This document shows, piece by piece, positions 10,723 through 20,574 of a stretch of DNA of 64,000 nucleotides (position 1 is the stretch's first letter; each line of letters opens with the position of its first letter). Source of the stretch: Bartonella massiliensis. Lineage in GTDB: Bacteria > Pseudomonadota > Alphaproteobacteria > Rhizobiales > Rhizobiaceae. The DNA lies in NCBI RefSeq assembly GCF_902150025.1, contig NZ_CABFVS010000002.1, positions 1 through 64,000 of the forward strand, in the 5' to 3' direction. The notes beneath the pieces were generated by a model that saw only the letters and a list, made by a program, of their open reading frames with translations, searched no databases and was not told the origin of the DNA. The position numbers and the translations under genes were made by a program.

Positions 10723-12198
10723 CTAAACTAAATTGTTCCAGGTACGTCCATCACGTTCCATTAAAACCGTCGAAGCTGTGGGACCCCATGAACCAGCATT
10801 ATAACCGTGAACCGGCTGTTTTATTGCTTCCCACCCCTCAATAATTGGATCAATCCAACGCCAAGCTGCTTCAACTTCGTCACGACGCATAAAGAGTGTT
10901 TGATCTCCACGAATAACATCCATCAATAAACGTTCATAAGCATCAGGATTACGCTGAGAAAATGCAGAGGCAAAACTCATGTCTAATGGAATATGACGAA
11001 ACCGCATACCGCCATAACTTGGATCCTTAATCATTAACCATTGTTTGACACCTTCATCCGGCTGGAGACGAATAACAAGCCGATTAGAAAAAATCTCATC
11101 TAAATCTACATTAAAAATATTATGAGGAATAGGTTTAAAAACAACAACAATTTCAGACATTCGGGTAAACATACGCTTACCTGTTCGTAAATAAAAAGGT
11201 GTATCAGCCCAACGCCAGTTATCAATCTTAACCTTAAGCGCAACAAATGTTTCGCTCTCACTGGTACTTTTTCCCAAATCATCAAGATAAGATTTTACAG
11301 ATATACCTTTTGATAGACCAGCACCATACTGCCCACGCACAGTATGGTACCCTACATTATGCACATCAAGAGGTGTTAAAGAATGCAAAACTTTCAGTTT
11401 TTCATCACGTACAGCATTAGCGCTGTTGGTAAATGGTATTTCCATCGCAACCAAACAAAGCAATTGTAACATATGGTTTTGAACCATATCCCGTAGAGCA
11501 CCGGTATTTTCATAATATTCTGTACGCCCCTCTAACCCTAAAGATTCAGCAACCGTTATCTGAACATGATCAATATAGTTGGAGTTCCATAGCGGTTCAT
11601 AAAGTGTATTCACAAATCGCAATGCCATTAAATTTTGAACCGTTTCCTTCCCAAGATAATGATCAATGCGAAAGATTTGCTCTTCATTAAAAACACTTGC
11701 AAATGCATCATTAAGTGCAACAGCTGTTTTTGCATCACAACCAATAGGTTTTTCAATGATTATCCGTGTTTGCGGTGTTACCAAATTGCTTTTCCCCAAT
11801 TTCACCGCAATATCAGCAAAAAGTGATGAACCAACAGCCAAATAAAAAGCGCGAATATCTGCTGAATCTTGTGACAAAAGCCGTGCTAAATCCTTCCACC
11901 CTCGGTTTGAGGAAATATCAACAGAAATGTAAGTTAAACGTGCAAGAAAATGATCGAGTTCAGTTGAATTGAGGTCTTTTGGATGAACATGTTTTTCTAA
12001 AGACGCACGAACAAAATTTTGATATTCTTCACGACTTAAGGAAGTGCGTGAAACGCCAATAATACGTGTTGGCTCACTAAATTGCCCAACACACTGACAA
12101 TGATAGAGAGCCGGTAAAAGTTTGCGTGCGGCCAAATCACCATTGCCACCCAAAACAATACAATCAAAAGGAGAAACTGGAGTAGTTTTACGCACCAT
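10723..12198 (-). CDS. zwf: glucose-6-phosphate 1-dehydrogenase
   Basis: Oxidises glucose-6-phosphate with NAD(P). It is the entry step shared by the oxidative pentose phosphate and Entner-Doudoroff routes. The 491-residue product has the nucleotide-binding GGNGDLAARKLLPALY near the N-terminus, the active-site motif RIDHYLGKETVQN, and YYENTGALRDMVQNH. It is the first gene of the zwf-pgl-edd operon. The 120-nt spacer upstream, before the neighbouring oxidoreductase stop, should carry the promoter. Confidence 0.96.
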   Translation of the reverse strand: MVRKTTPVSPFDCIVLGGNGDLAARKLLPALYHCQCVGQFSEPTRIIGVSRTSLSREEYQNFVRASLEKHVHPKDLNSTELDHFLARLTYISVDISSNRGWKDLARLLSQDSADIRAFYLAVGSSLFADIAVKLGKSNLVTPQTRIIIEKPIGCDAKTAVALNDAFASVFNEEQIFRIDHYLGKETVQNLMALRFVNTLYEPLWNSNYIDHVQITVAESLGLEGRTEYYENTGALRDMVQNHMLQLLCLVAMEIPFTNSANAVRDEKLKVLHSLTPLDVHNVGYHTVRGQYGAGLSKGISVKSYLDDLGKSTSESETFVALKVKIDNWRWADTPFYLRTGKRMFTRMSEIVVVFKPIPHNIFNVDLDEIFSNRLVIRLQPDEGVKQWLMIKDPSYGGMRFRHIPLDMSFASAFSQRNPDAYERLLMDVIRGDQTLFMRRDEVEAAWRWIDPIIEGWEAIKQPVHGYNAGSWGPTASTVLMERDGRTWNNLV

Positions 12199-12319
12199 GA
12201 ACTTATTTATTTTTCTATTAGATTATGCAATATGCAATCTATTTATAAAAGCTTCCATCATTAAAGAAGACAGAACCTAAATAAGCCATTAATTTTCTAT
12301 ATTTCAATCAATGTTTCTT

Positions 12320-13609
12320 TTAAAAACGATCCAATAAAGAAAACCAACGCATTGCTAAAAATACAAGCGGATAACGTAAAATGCTTCCGCTGGGAAAAGA
12401 TGAAATCTTTAAGTCTTGAAAACGAGCAAAACGTTCATGTTGCCCAGTTAACCATTCTGCATATAATTTTCCCATGAAAGGAGCCAACATAACACCATGC
12501 CCTGAATAACCACCACAATAAGTCATCCTTGAGAAAAGTTGTCGAACATAGGGCATGCGCTCAACTGTAATGGCAACCGTTGCCCCCCAACGATGACTAA
12601 GACTGATAGAACTTAATTGAGGATAAATTTCAGCAATTTGCCGTTTTATGCGTTCATCCAAATTTATAGGATTCTTATTATTGTAACTTTCTACACCACC
12701 AAATAAGAGACGATTATCAATGCTTTTGCGAAAATAGCGAACCATAAAACGAGAATCATCAACCGATTCACCCCCTTTGAGAATTGAACTGTTCTTTGGT
12801 AATGGTTCCGTTGCTCCAATATAAGAACGAATAGAAACAATGTTTTTTTCAACAAAACGCTCTAAACCAAGTTTATACCCGTTTGTTGCCAATAAAACAT
12901 GCTCTGCTGTTATACTGCCTTTTTCTGTTATTACTTTCCAATGAACTCCCTTACTCTTCACGCTTGTTACTTGCGTCTTCTCATAAAGCTTAGCGCCAGA
13001 ATTTTGAGCTTTTTTTGCTAACCCAACAATCAATTTTAAGGGATTTATATGGCCGGTATCCGCATCATAAATACCTCCGCAATAAAAAGACGATCCAAGG
13101 CGCCTTACTGTTTCAGCCCTATCCATAAAAGTAAGCGCATGATAGCCATAACGCTGCATCGCCTCAATATGCCGTTGATAAGAGAGAAGCTCACGCCTTT
13201 TATGGGTTACAGAAAGTTGTCCTGCCATAAAATCGCATTGAAAATCAGTCCTCGTGCATAAAGATAAAATATCTTTTTTAGCCTCTTCAGCTAAATCAAA
13301 TAGTGCTTTGCTGCGCTCAAAACCATATTTTTTCTCTAACGTTTCGACCCATTGCCGTTGTCCTGTCCCCAATTGCCCACCATTGCGCCCTGAAGCACCA
13401 TCTCCAAAACGTGATGCTTCAAATAAAACAACACTCACGCCAGCGTTTGCTAAATGATAAGCAGCTGAAAGCCCTGTCAATCCACCTCCAATAATGACCA
13501 CATCAGTCTGTCTATCTTCACAAAAAGGAGGATAAGAGGGGCGTTCTTCTAAAGTATCTTCATACCAAGAAACACCTGGAGAAATTGGATTATTAGCAAT
13601 CATCGTCAT
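12320..13609 (-). CDS. puuB: FAD-dependent oxidoreductase, gamma-glutamylputrescine oxidase-like
   Basis: A DAO/DadA-type flavoprotein of about 429 residues. The Rossmann signature DVVIIGGGLTGLSAAYHLA sits about 40 residues in, with GDGASGRNGGQLGTGQRQW typical of the PuuB/OrdL branch, and a C-terminal YCGGYSGHGVMLAPFMGK FAD loop. PuuB-type enzymes oxidise gamma-glutamylputrescine; here the substrate is inferred from the adjacent PuuA-like ligase, which ends 5 nt upstream. The frame opens with a TTG at 13612, but the ATG at 13609 is a better start. Another amine or amino-acid oxidase activity is possible. Confidence 0.75.
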   Translation of the reverse strand: MTMIANNPISPGVSWYEDTLEERPSYPPFCEDRQTDVVIIGGGLTGLSAAYHLANAGVSVVLFEASRFGDGASGRNGGQLGTGQRQWVETLEKKYGFERSKALFDLAEEAKKDILSLCTRTDFQCDFMAGQLSVTHKRRELLSYQRHIEAMQRYGYHALTFMDRAETVRRLGSSFYCGGIYDADTGHINPLKLIVGLAKKAQNSGAKLYEKTQVTSVKSKGVHWKVITEKGSITAEHVLLATNGYKLGLERFVEKNIVSIRSYIGATEPLPKNSSILKGGESVDDSRFMVRYFRKSIDNRLLFGGVESYNNKNPINLDERIKRQIAEIYPQLSSISLSHRWGATVAITVERMPYVRQLFSRMTYCGGYSGHGVMLAPFMGKLYAEWLTGQHERFARFQDLKISSFPSGSILRYPLVFLAMRWFSLLDRF

Positions 13610-13614
13610 CAAAT

Positions 13615-15042
13615 TTAAACATTAAGCAAGAGATATTCGCGCTCCCACGGACTAATGACTTCCATAAAAGTTTCAAACTCTTGTCGTTTGATTGCAGCAT
13701 ATGTACTGACAAACACATCACCTAGAATAGCACGTATTTCTGTATCTCGTTCAAATAAGTTGACAGCTTCGATAAGCCCACGTGGTAATTCAATATTATC
13801 AGCATTCACATTATTAGTCGTTGGCTCATCTGGTTCAATTTTTTGCTGTAAACCGATAAGACCACACGCTAGAGAAGCTGCAAGAGCTAAATAAGGATTA
13901 GCATCTGACGAAGGAAGCCTATTCTCGACACGTCGCGCTTGAGGAGCAGAGCGAGGAACACGAAATGCTGTGGTACGGTTATCATATCCCCATCGCAAAT
14001 TAACAGGTGCTGAAACATCCGGCATAAGACGTCGATAAGAATTGACATAGGGCGCAAGCATCACAAGAACCCCTGGCATATGTTTTTGCAACCCACCAAT
14101 AAAATGGCGAAAACAGGCGCTTTCTTCACCATTGCCCTGCGTAAAAATATTCATACCTGTCTTCTTATCAACAACTGATTGGTGAATATGCATCGCAGAA
14201 CCTGGCTGCCCTTGAATGGGCTTAGCCATAAAAGTTGCATACATATTATGTTTCAGTGCTGCTTCACGAATTGTGCGTTTGAACATAAAAACTTGATCTG
14301 CTAATTCAATTGGGTCACCATGACGTAAATTGATTTCAAACTGGCCTGCCCCTTCCTCGTGAATAAGCGTATCAATCTCCAATCCTTGCGCGTCCGAAAA
14401 ATGATAAATATCATCAATGAACTCATCAAACTCATTCACACCGGCAATCGAATAGCCCTGTCCTCCACCAATTGAACGTCCAGAACGCCCCACGGGAGGA
14501 ACTAAAGGATAATCAGGATCAGGATTCTTCTCTACTAAATAAAACTCAATTTCTGGTGAAACAACCGGCTTTAGATCCATTTGCGTATAAAAGCTGACGA
14601 CCTTTCGCAAAACATTTCGTGGAGTATAATCGACGATCTGTCCATTTTGATATACAAGATCACAAATCACCTGTGCTGTCGGAGCATCTTCCCATGGCAC
14701 AATGCTTAACGTCGATAAATCAGGCTCAAGACGCAAATCGCCATCAGTTTTTGGATATTCAAAGCCATGACCATCTTCCGGATAATCTCCTGAAATTGTT
14801 GCCATAAAAACTGCTGAAGGCAGTGCTAATGACGTTTCCGATGTAAATTTTTTAGAAAGCATCATCTTACCCCGTGGTACTCCCGCTTGATCAGGCGTAA
14901 TACATTCAATATCCTCTACCTTACGGAAAGCAAGCCACTGTAAAACTTGTTCCCAATTGCTCACACCCCTTAAATTTTTAAGGAAACGAGCGACAGGCTT
15001 AGATCCCTTGTTTTTTATTTGTTTACCATTTTTTACAGCCAT
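13615..15042 (-). CDS. puuA: glutamine synthetase family protein, glutamate-putrescine ligase-like
   Basis: A 475-residue type I glutamine synthetase fold. It has the SPEIEFYL metal site, GAGQFEINLRH, the PGSAMHIHQSV motif, RRLMPDVSAPVNLRWG and RRVENRLPSSDANPYLALAA. It lacks the adenylylation-site context of GlnA and resembles the PuuA branch that ligates glutamate to putrescine or other amines. It sits immediately before the puuB-like oxidase (5-nt gap), which supports polyamine catabolism. The exact amine substrate is not determined by the sequence. The gene marks the end of the core block before the accessory island. Confidence 0.75.
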   Translation of the reverse strand: MAVKNGKQIKNKGSKPVARFLKNLRGVSNWEQVLQWLAFRKVEDIECITPDQAGVPRGKMMLSKKFTSETSLALPSAVFMATISGDYPEDGHGFEYPKTDGDLRLEPDLSTLSIVPWEDAPTAQVICDLVYQNGQIVDYTPRNVLRKVVSFYTQMDLKPVVSPEIEFYLVEKNPDPDYPLVPPVGRSGRSIGGGQGYSIAGVNEFDEFIDDIYHFSDAQGLEIDTLIHEEGAGQFEINLRHGDPIELADQVFMFKRTIREAALKHNMYATFMAKPIQGQPGSAMHIHQSVVDKKTGMNIFTQGNGEESACFRHFIGGLQKHMPGVLVMLAPYVNSYRRLMPDVSAPVNLRWGYDNRTTAFRVPRSAPQARRVENRLPSSDANPYLALAASLACGLIGLQQKIEPDEPTTNNVNADNIELPRGLIEAVNLFERDTEIRAILGDVFVSTYAAIKRQEFETFMEVISPWEREYLLLNV

Positions 15043-15217
15043 AACACACCAACTAAAAAAACAATCAAGCCTCGCAATTCATGGTACCACCCCATGCATA
15101 AATGTCACACAAAAAATCTTAATCAACTTAATTTTTATAGAATCTATAACTTCTATCAAGGTAAAATTGACCTTGTCATCATTTAGGCTGCTGATTATAC
15201 CAAACATAATGGAAAAG

Positions 15218-15250
15218 CGGTACTGCACTCGAGATATTGGTTCTAACCTT
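15218..15250. repeat. island-margin repeat, copy 1
   Basis: GGTACTGCACTCGAGATATT followed by GGTTCTAACC. It matches copies at 15513-15548 and 24374-24406 with the shared pattern GGTACTGCA, then GATACAT-like bases, then GGTTCGAAC. It resembles the 3' end of a tRNA on the minus strand (TGG as CCA complement, GGTTCGAAC as T-loop box), but the spacing does not fold as one. Confidence 0.4.
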
Positions 15251-15493
15251 CTTCTTATATACAACAGCGAAAACGAGCGTGATCATCTCTCCTAGCCTCT
15301 TGCCAATATGGTTTGACAGCCAAAAGAAAACTCGTAACATTCAGCAGCAAAAGACGCATTTTAAGAAAGTATCAACAGCTCCCTAAAAAATTAATTATCC
15401 GCAATAGCACTGCTAAATTTCTTATTTTCACTCAACAAGCTGGTGAAGACAGCATTGAAGTTCACAGCAAAAATCGCACTAAATAAGAATTAG

Positions 15494-15549
15494 GAGAGTT
15501 GTAACAAGATAAATGGTACTGCAAGCGATACATCGGTTCGAACGTTCTA
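15494..15549. repeat. island-margin repeat, copy 2
   Basis: Contains GAGAGTTGTAACAAGATAAA directly before TGGTACTGCA and GGTTCGAACGTTC. The first part matches the tRNA-His 3' flank (GAGAATAGTTGTACAAAGGA at about 40028-40047) and the 24.36 kb copy, so this copy includes both the flank and the repeat core. Confidence 0.45.
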
Positions 15550-15893
15550 CATTTTAAGAAAAAATCGCGCCAAATACTTAGAAAGGTGTTAATGTTTTTC
15601 GTAATTTCTGTGAACTGCGCTGAGATCAATGCTAACTTTAAAGGCCTCCCAAGCCCCGCCGAATAAATAATATGTGCAAGGGCAACGCACTTTTGTCTAA
15701 AGAAGACTTTTACCCCAACACAGCTCAAATTAACGTAAGAGGCTCGCTGTATAATATATCCTTACCTAATTACGGCATCGCTAGGCTATCCCTTGGTATT
15801 AAAAGTACGGAGCCTTATTTCTCACCCACAAGTGCCGCTTAGATTAATCAGCTATACAACTAAGCAACAAGCCACGCTTGACAGCACCACAAC

Positions 15894-17030
15894 TCATGTC
15901 TCTAGGCGCCTTATTAACATAATCTTTAATAAAAGCGCTACGATAAGAATAAAGGTAGCGAACAAAGGTATGTAGCTGTACGATAAAAACGATCCAATCA
16001 GCCCACCTAATAAGGCACCCACCGCACTACCAAGATAATTACAGGAGCTATTAAGCGCTAACGCAGCATTACTATGTTGTGGTTGATACGCTAACAAACT
16101 ATGCTGTTGCGGCGCCAAAGACGCCCATCCGGTCATTCCCCAAATAAACAATGGTAAAAATAAAATACTATGCAAATATTGCATAAAATACAAAGAAAAA
16201 ATCGCTATGGCCATGAGTGAGAGAAGCGCTAATAATAGTAAAGGCGTACCTTTTGTTTTATCAATTAAATAACCTATAGAAAAACTCCCAAAGACGCCAC
16301 CTACGCCCCAAACCCAAAAAGCAATAACCATGTCAACATTGGATACGGAGCTAGTAATAATAGGACTCAGGTAAGTGTAGGCGCCTAAACTCGCAATTGC
16401 TGTCAGAAAAGTAATAAGAACTGTAATAAAAATTCTTTTATCCGATAAGACCGCTATTCTTTCTTTTACAGACGCTGGGGCAGCAATTACGAGGCGTGGC
16501 ACACCCCACCATAGCCCAGCAAAAGCTATCATTGAAACCAAAACCACCAACCCAAAACTAGCATGCCAGCTAAAATAATCGCTAATCAATAAACCAAGTG
16601 GCACGCCCAATACCGTTCCACAACTCATGCCCCCTAGAGTCAAACCTAAAGCGCGTCCCTTTTTCTCAACAGCGACGAGCTGCGTAGCGGCCACCATAGC
16701 TATAGGCGAAAACAAACCAGCCCCTAAACCAGCAATAGCACGAGAAAAAAGTAGTATTGTATAGTTGGTTGCACACGCGCTTACACCATTAGCGACAAGA
16801 AAAACAAGCAGTGCATAAAGCAGAGTTTTCCTTGCCTCTTTAATGGCAAAAAGCAAAGTAAAAAAAGGAGCAGAAAGCGCATAACAAAGTGTAAAAATCG
16901 TGACAGCTTGCCCGGCCGCCGCTTCACTCAAATCAAAGCTGACGGCAATTTGAGGAAGAAGACCAGCAACGACATAAGCATCTAAACCCAATGCAAACAT
17001 AGCCAGCGAAATAAAAAGAATTTTAAGCAT
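15894..17030 (-). CDS. MFS transporter (AraJ/DHA1-like exporter)
   Basis: A 378-residue integral membrane protein with about 12 hydrophobic segments. Its N-terminus is of drug-H+ antiporter type (FALGLDAYVVAGLLPQIAVSFDLS), with a loop 2-3 region and a motif C-like GMSCGTVLGVPLG in TM5. It probably exports a small molecule. The start ATG at 17030 has GAAGG at 5 nt. It follows the oxidoreductase gene by 14 nt and is the last gene of the ALAS-GNAT-oxidoreductase-MFS operon, so its cargo is likely the product of that operon. The substrate is unknown. Confidence 0.8.
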   Translation of the reverse strand: MLKILFISLAMFALGLDAYVVAGLLPQIAVSFDLSEAAAGQAVTIFTLCYALSAPFFTLLFAIKEARKTLLYALLVFLVANGVSACATNYTILLFSRAIAGLGAGLFSPIAMVAATQLVAVEKKGRALGLTLGGMSCGTVLGVPLGLLISDYFSWHASFGLVVLVSMIAFAGLWWGVPRLVIAAPASVKERIAVLSDKRIFITVLITFLTAIASLGAYTYLSPIITSSVSNVDMVIAFWVWGVGGVFGSFSIGYLIDKTKGTPLLLLALLSLMAIAIFSLYFMQYLHSILFLPLFIWGMTGWASLAPQQHSLLAYQPQHSNAALALNSSCNYLGSAVGALLGGLIGSFLSYSYIPLFATFILIVALLLKIMLIRRLET

Positions 17031-17044
17031 GAGAACCTTCTAGC

Positions 17045-18097
17045 TTAAGAATTATGATAATCAATAACCCTTTTATGCCCGTTCACTAAAAAAGTAGGAG
17101 ACGTGCAACAACTTGGTTGACTATTCATATCATTTAACATTATTTGCAAATCAATCGCGGCAGTAAGATCAGCAAACTCCACAGCTGGTTTTCTGCCACT
17201 ATGAACAAAATCCATCACATCTTCTACTTGCCTCATAAGCTTCATAATCTGGTGATCTGATGATCCTGCGGCCGAACCAACAATACGCTCCTCTAATAAT
17301 GGCGCGTATTCCTTATCCTTTTCCCAAATTTTGAGATAATCGTGATCCCAATCGGGATCATCATATATAACACGAGCGAAGACGATACCACCTGCTCCGC
17401 CCCTAAATATAAAACTTAATGTTCTTTTTGTAATTACATTTACAAAACTGCTGTAACCCGTGCAAACTGCTTCCGTGCCTAATTGAGCAAGTATGAATGC
17501 ACTATCTAATTTAAGCGTAGATCCAACAGCAAAATCAGATTCTACGGCTATTACCTTATTGAGAACCAAGCGCCGTTTACAAATCCATTGGACAAGATCT
17601 ATAGGGTGAATTATTTCACTGGAAACACCACTTGTAGGCCGACCATCCCATAATCGATCATTGCCCCAATGAAAAGTACAGCGCATAGGCTCCAGATTAT
17701 ACTCACTGATATAGTTTCTTAAAAGACTGCTCACGGCAGAATATCTCTCTACCATATCTAAACAAAAACCTGAACACTGTACGAGTTTAGCGCTAGCGTC
17801 TACGAGAGAATCCTCATGACCAACAAAAGGTTTTTCACAAATAACAAACCCTTTATAGTCGGTTAACTGTTCTATAATCTCATAATGCCGACCATCAGTA
17901 ACAGCGACAACCAAAACATCTGGGCAAAAATCAGCTAAAGCATCGGTTAAACAATCATAATACTTAACACCATTGTTCTTATTACATCTAGAATGGTAGG
18001 CCACTTCTAAAGGGATTTGTTTCTTTTGTGCTACATTTTTCCACGCACGGAGATAGCGTCTTCCCGCATAACCCATTCCAACTATCAAAACCTTCAT
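17045..18097 (-). CDS. Gfo/Idh/MocA family NAD(P)-dependent oxidoreductase
   Basis: A 350-residue protein with an N-terminal Rossmann motif GMGYAGRRYL (residues 7-16) and the family's CEKPF motif (residues 87-91). A C-terminal alpha/beta domain contains SSEIIHPIDLVQW, a His-Asp pair like the usual catalytic H-x-x-D. Family members oxidise or reduce sugars, imines or other carbonyls. In this operon, downstream of an aminoketone-forming synthase, reduction of a ketone or imine intermediate is a reasonable inference only. ATG at 18097 has GGAGAATGATCGG upstream; the gene starts 4 nt after the GNAT stop. Confidence 0.8.
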   Translation of the reverse strand: MKVLIVGMGYAGRRYLRAWKNVAQKKQIPLEVAYHSRCNKNNGVKYYDCLTDALADFCPDVLVVAVTDGRHYEIIEQLTDYKGFVICEKPFVGHEDSLVDASAKLVQCSGFCLDMVERYSAVSSLLRNYISEYNLEPMRCTFHWGNDRLWDGRPTSGVSSEIIHPIDLVQWICKRRLVLNKVIAVESDFAVGSTLKLDSAFILAQLGTEAVCTGYSSFVNVITKRTLSFIFRGGAGGIVFARVIYDDPDWDHDYLKIWEKDKEYAPLLEERIVGSAAGSSDHQIMKLMRQVEDVMDFVHSGRKPAVEFADLTAAIDLQIMLNDMNSQPSCCTSPTFLVNGHKRVIDYHNS

Positions 18098-18101
18098 CCG
18101 A

Positions 18102-18605
18102 TCATTCTCCTAGCCTTTTATAGAGTAAGGGTTCTCCAGTATCACTCCATCCACTTTTTTTATAAAAATCCTGAGCAGATATTGTAGAAGACAAAAACAC
18201 GCTTTGAACGCCTGCAGCAGCTAACCAAGCCAATTGCGCTTGCAGCATTTTAAAGGCCACACCTTTTTTTCGCCAACTTGGCTCAACAACGACCGACTGA
18301 ATCCACCCTGTTTTACCGTTTAGACACCCAATACTCGGCGGTCGGTCATCAATAATTGCAGTGACGCAGCCTATCACAGCAGAGCCACAACCAAGAGCCA
18401 CAACTAAATTTTTAAGGCTACCCCGACTGTGAAAATATTGCTGTAACCAGTGACGATAGCTGTCTTTCCATATTTTTGCTTCCTCCGCAGACTGTGACAC
18501 GTAAAGCCCCTGCCCGACATCTAATAAGAGAGAGCGTAACTCGACCAACCGCTCAATATGCGCAGGCTCAGCCGCCTTAATATAAAAAGAGTCTTCCTCT
18601 GCCAT
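18102..18605 (-). CDS. GNAT family N-acetyltransferase
   Basis: About 167 residues with the GNAT acetyl-CoA pyrophosphate loop in VVEPSWRKKGVAFKML and the usual late segment GVQSVFLSSTISAQDFYKKSGW. It transfers an acyl group from a CoA thioester to an amine; the acceptor is unknown. Start choice: GTG at 18614, ATG at 18611 (sharing a TGATG with the ALAS stop) or ATG at 18605, which has GGAG at 8 nt and is preferred. Overlap or abutment with the ALAS gene implies translational coupling. An amine made by the upstream synthase is an obvious candidate acceptor, by inference. Confidence 0.8.
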   Translation of the reverse strand: MAEEDSFYIKAAEPAHIERLVELRSLLLDVGQGLYVSQSAEEAKIWKDSYRHWLQQYFHSRGSLKNLVVALGCGSAVIGCVTAIIDDRPPSIGCLNGKTGWIQSVVVEPSWRKKGVAFKMLQAQLAWLAAAGVQSVFLSSTISAQDFYKKSGWSDTGEPLLYKRLGE

Positions 18606-18610
18606 ATACA

Positions 18611-19819
18611 TCACTCCGCAAAAGCTATATCATAGGTATAAAATATCTGCTCTAGAGATTCTGCCAAATATTCTATATCAGCGCTCGTATGGTTAGGAGT
18701 AACATTAACCCGAAAACGCTCTGTTCCCACAGGAACAGATGGAGCGTTTATCGGCTGCAAATAAATATTAAACTTATCGCATAACTCTTGCGCAGCTAAA
18801 GTACATTTTTTTGCTGAACCAATTATCACAGGGAGTATATGTGTTTGACTTGCCTGTAACACTGGAATTTTCCGTATTTTCAACTGTTGCCTCAGCAGCT
18901 GCGTTTTTTCATGTAATTGCCTTCTTTCGCTTTGCGATTTTTTTAAATGCTCAACACTTGTTAAACAACCTGCCGCAATACACGGTGGCATCGCTGTTGT
19001 AAAAATAAACCCTGGAGCAAATGAACGCACCGCATCAACAGCTTCCGTTGATCCAGCTATATAACCACCTAAAACACCGATAGCTTTGGCTAGAGTCGAC
19101 TGAATGATATCGATCTGATCGGCGATACCTAATTTTGCTGCCATACCAGCACCGTTAGGACCATACATGCCGACAGCATGCACTTCATCCAAAAACGTCA
19201 AGCAATTATATTTTTTTGCCAACTCAACAATATCTACGATAGGCCCTACATCTCCATCCATAGAGTATATAGACTCAAACACTATAACTTTTGGCCGCTC
19301 TAGAGGCACTCTTTTTAGCGCTTTTTCAAGTTCTAAAACATCATTATGCTTAAAAACCATTTTCTCTACACCAGAGCGCTTTATCCCATTAATTAAGGAA
19401 GCATGATTTTTCTCATCAGAAAACACGATACAGTCGGGCAATAACTGTAAAATAGCATGCAATGTAGCATCATTCGATGTATAGCCTGTCGGAAAAACTA
19501 GAGCCGCAGTTTTTTCGTGCCACTGTGCAAGACTAGCCTCCAACTCACACAAAACAGCGTAATTTCCACCTATATTCCGCGAACCGCCAGCTCCTGCACC
19601 ATATTGATTAATCGCATCATGCATACTTTGCAAAACAGCTTGATTCTGAGACATACCCAGATAATCATTACTACACCAAACCTTCACCGTTTTATCAAAA
19701 CCATTAGAGGTCCTAGCATCTGGATAGCTCCCGCAAAGCCTATTAATATCATAAAAGGTTCGATAGTTTCCGTTAGCTTTTAAAGAAGCTATTCTCTCAG
19801 AAAAAAAAGCATCATACAT
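18611..19819 (-). CDS. hemA: 5-aminolevulinate synthase-type alpha-oxoamine synthase
   Basis: PLP enzyme condensing glycine and succinyl-CoA to 5-aminolevulinate. At 402 residues it has the full ALAS pattern: [10 protein letters not shown] (48-57), [34 protein letters not shown] (209-221) and the PLP lysine in [13 protein letters not shown] (Lys245), then [13 protein letters not shown]. Similarity is to ALAS rather than BioF or KBL. The frame is open to 19858, but the ATG at 19819 has GGGGAG upstream. It heads a four-gene operon with GNAT, Gfo/Idh oxidoreductase and MFS, not a heme gene cluster. From general knowledge, Bartonella species scavenge heme and lack most heme synthesis, so a separate use of aminolevulinate is likely. 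The symbol reflects family, not a proven heme role. Confidence 0.82.
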   Translation of the reverse strand: MYDAFFSERIASLKANGNYRTFYDINRLCGSYPDARTSNGFDKTVKVWCSNDYLGMSQNQAVLQSMHDAINQYGAGAGGSRNIGGNYAVLCELEASLAQWHEKTAALVFPTGYTSNDATLHAILQLLPDCIVFSDEKNHASLINGIKRSGVEKMVFKHNDVLELEKALKRVPLERPKVIVFESIYSMDGDVGPIVDIVELAKKYNCLTFLDEVHAVGMYGPNGAGMAAKLGIADQIDIIQSTLAKAIGVLGGYIAGSTEAVDAVRSFAPGFIFTTAMPPCIAAGCLTSVEHLKKSQSERRQLHEKTQLLRQQLKIRKIPVLQASQTHILPVIIGSAKKCTLAAQELCDKFNIYLQPINAPSVPVGTERFRVNVTPNHTSADIEYLAESLEQIFYTYDIAFAE

Positions 19820-20160
19820 CTGGAATTCTCCCCGCGCCTTGTTTGATACACGACCCACACCTATAGACTACAACATTTTAAGATTAGCGCAACACATTTA
19901 TTTCACAATTTACTATTTTATAAAATAAAATTCCATATTCACTTTTTCTCTATAAATCACAAATATACCACGTTCAATAGAACTGTGAATCTTTTACCAA
20001 TGTGGTAGAAACAGTACTGGCTGAGAGCCACGGCAAAAAGATAGAAATTTATTTTACAGAACAACCCGCTAAGTGCTTACATTTATTTTAAAAACAGCAT
20101 ACATCACCGCCACCAGCCCTTCTCTATAACTTCCCCCTATTGTGCGGCGATTGTGGCGTT
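19820..20160. other. intergenic region upstream of the ALAS operon
   Basis: AT-rich, no gene seen. It should hold the promoter of the minus-strand operon. The part below 20160 follows the stop of the res relic. Confidence 0.3.
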
Positions 20161-20574
20161 TTATGCATGCATAGTTGCGGCATTAGCGCCATTTACGCCT
20201 GCCTTCAGCTCTCCCCCTACCCTGCGCTTATAGGCGGGCCAGTTGGTCACGGGGCTTTCATTATAGGCGACGCCCGTCTTTAAAGCTTCAAAATGGGCTT
20301 TGCCGCATTTGATCTTCATCAATTCTTTAAGACGCAAATCATATTCTCTGGTAGAGCCTTTTGTCTCCAGCACAAAATAAAGCTTTTGTTCGCCCTCACA
20401 CTCTAACACCGCCCAATCTGGTATGTAAGAGCTAATCATCGTTGCAATATTAAAACCCCTTCGCAATTTAAAAAATAAGCTTACATCAGGGTTATGATTG
20501 AGATTTTACACAAACTCTTTCTCAATACAGCTCTCACAAATCACATGGATCATAAAACTTTTCTCGTTGACCAC
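20161..20574 (-). pseudogene. C-terminal fragment of a type III restriction endonuclease (res)
   Basis: The frame aligns with the last 130 or so residues of the intact Res at 29.8-33.0 kb. VVNEKS at the upstream end corresponds to VVSEKS, and ESCIEKEFV (then an in-frame TAA) to ESSVEKEFA. The nuclease core IPDWAVLECEG and FVLETKGSTREYDLRLKE retains the PD...ExK residues, and PVTNWPAYKR corresponds to PVTNWRDYKR. The last residues differ from the intact gene. The rest of the gene is gone. It is a relic of a second or ancestral type III locus about 9 kb from the living one. Confidence 0.85.

Larger units (their letters stand above)
15043..15893. other. left margin of the accessory island, with decayed repeats
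   Basis: No convincing gene. Two degenerate copies of a sequence shared with 24.37 kb lie at 15218-15250 and 15494-15549. A 49-codon frame ending at 15486 carries a lipobox-like LLASC at its beginning, but has no start codon. A 56-codon frame at 15672-15842 (+) has an ATG but no ribosome site and no recognised family. The stretch reads like decayed mobile-element margin. Confidence 0.4.

Noticed and set aside
15672-15842. 56-residue plus-strand frame in the island margin
   Set aside because: It has an ATG and reasonable composition, but no ribosome site, no family and decayed surroundings; kept only in the region description.
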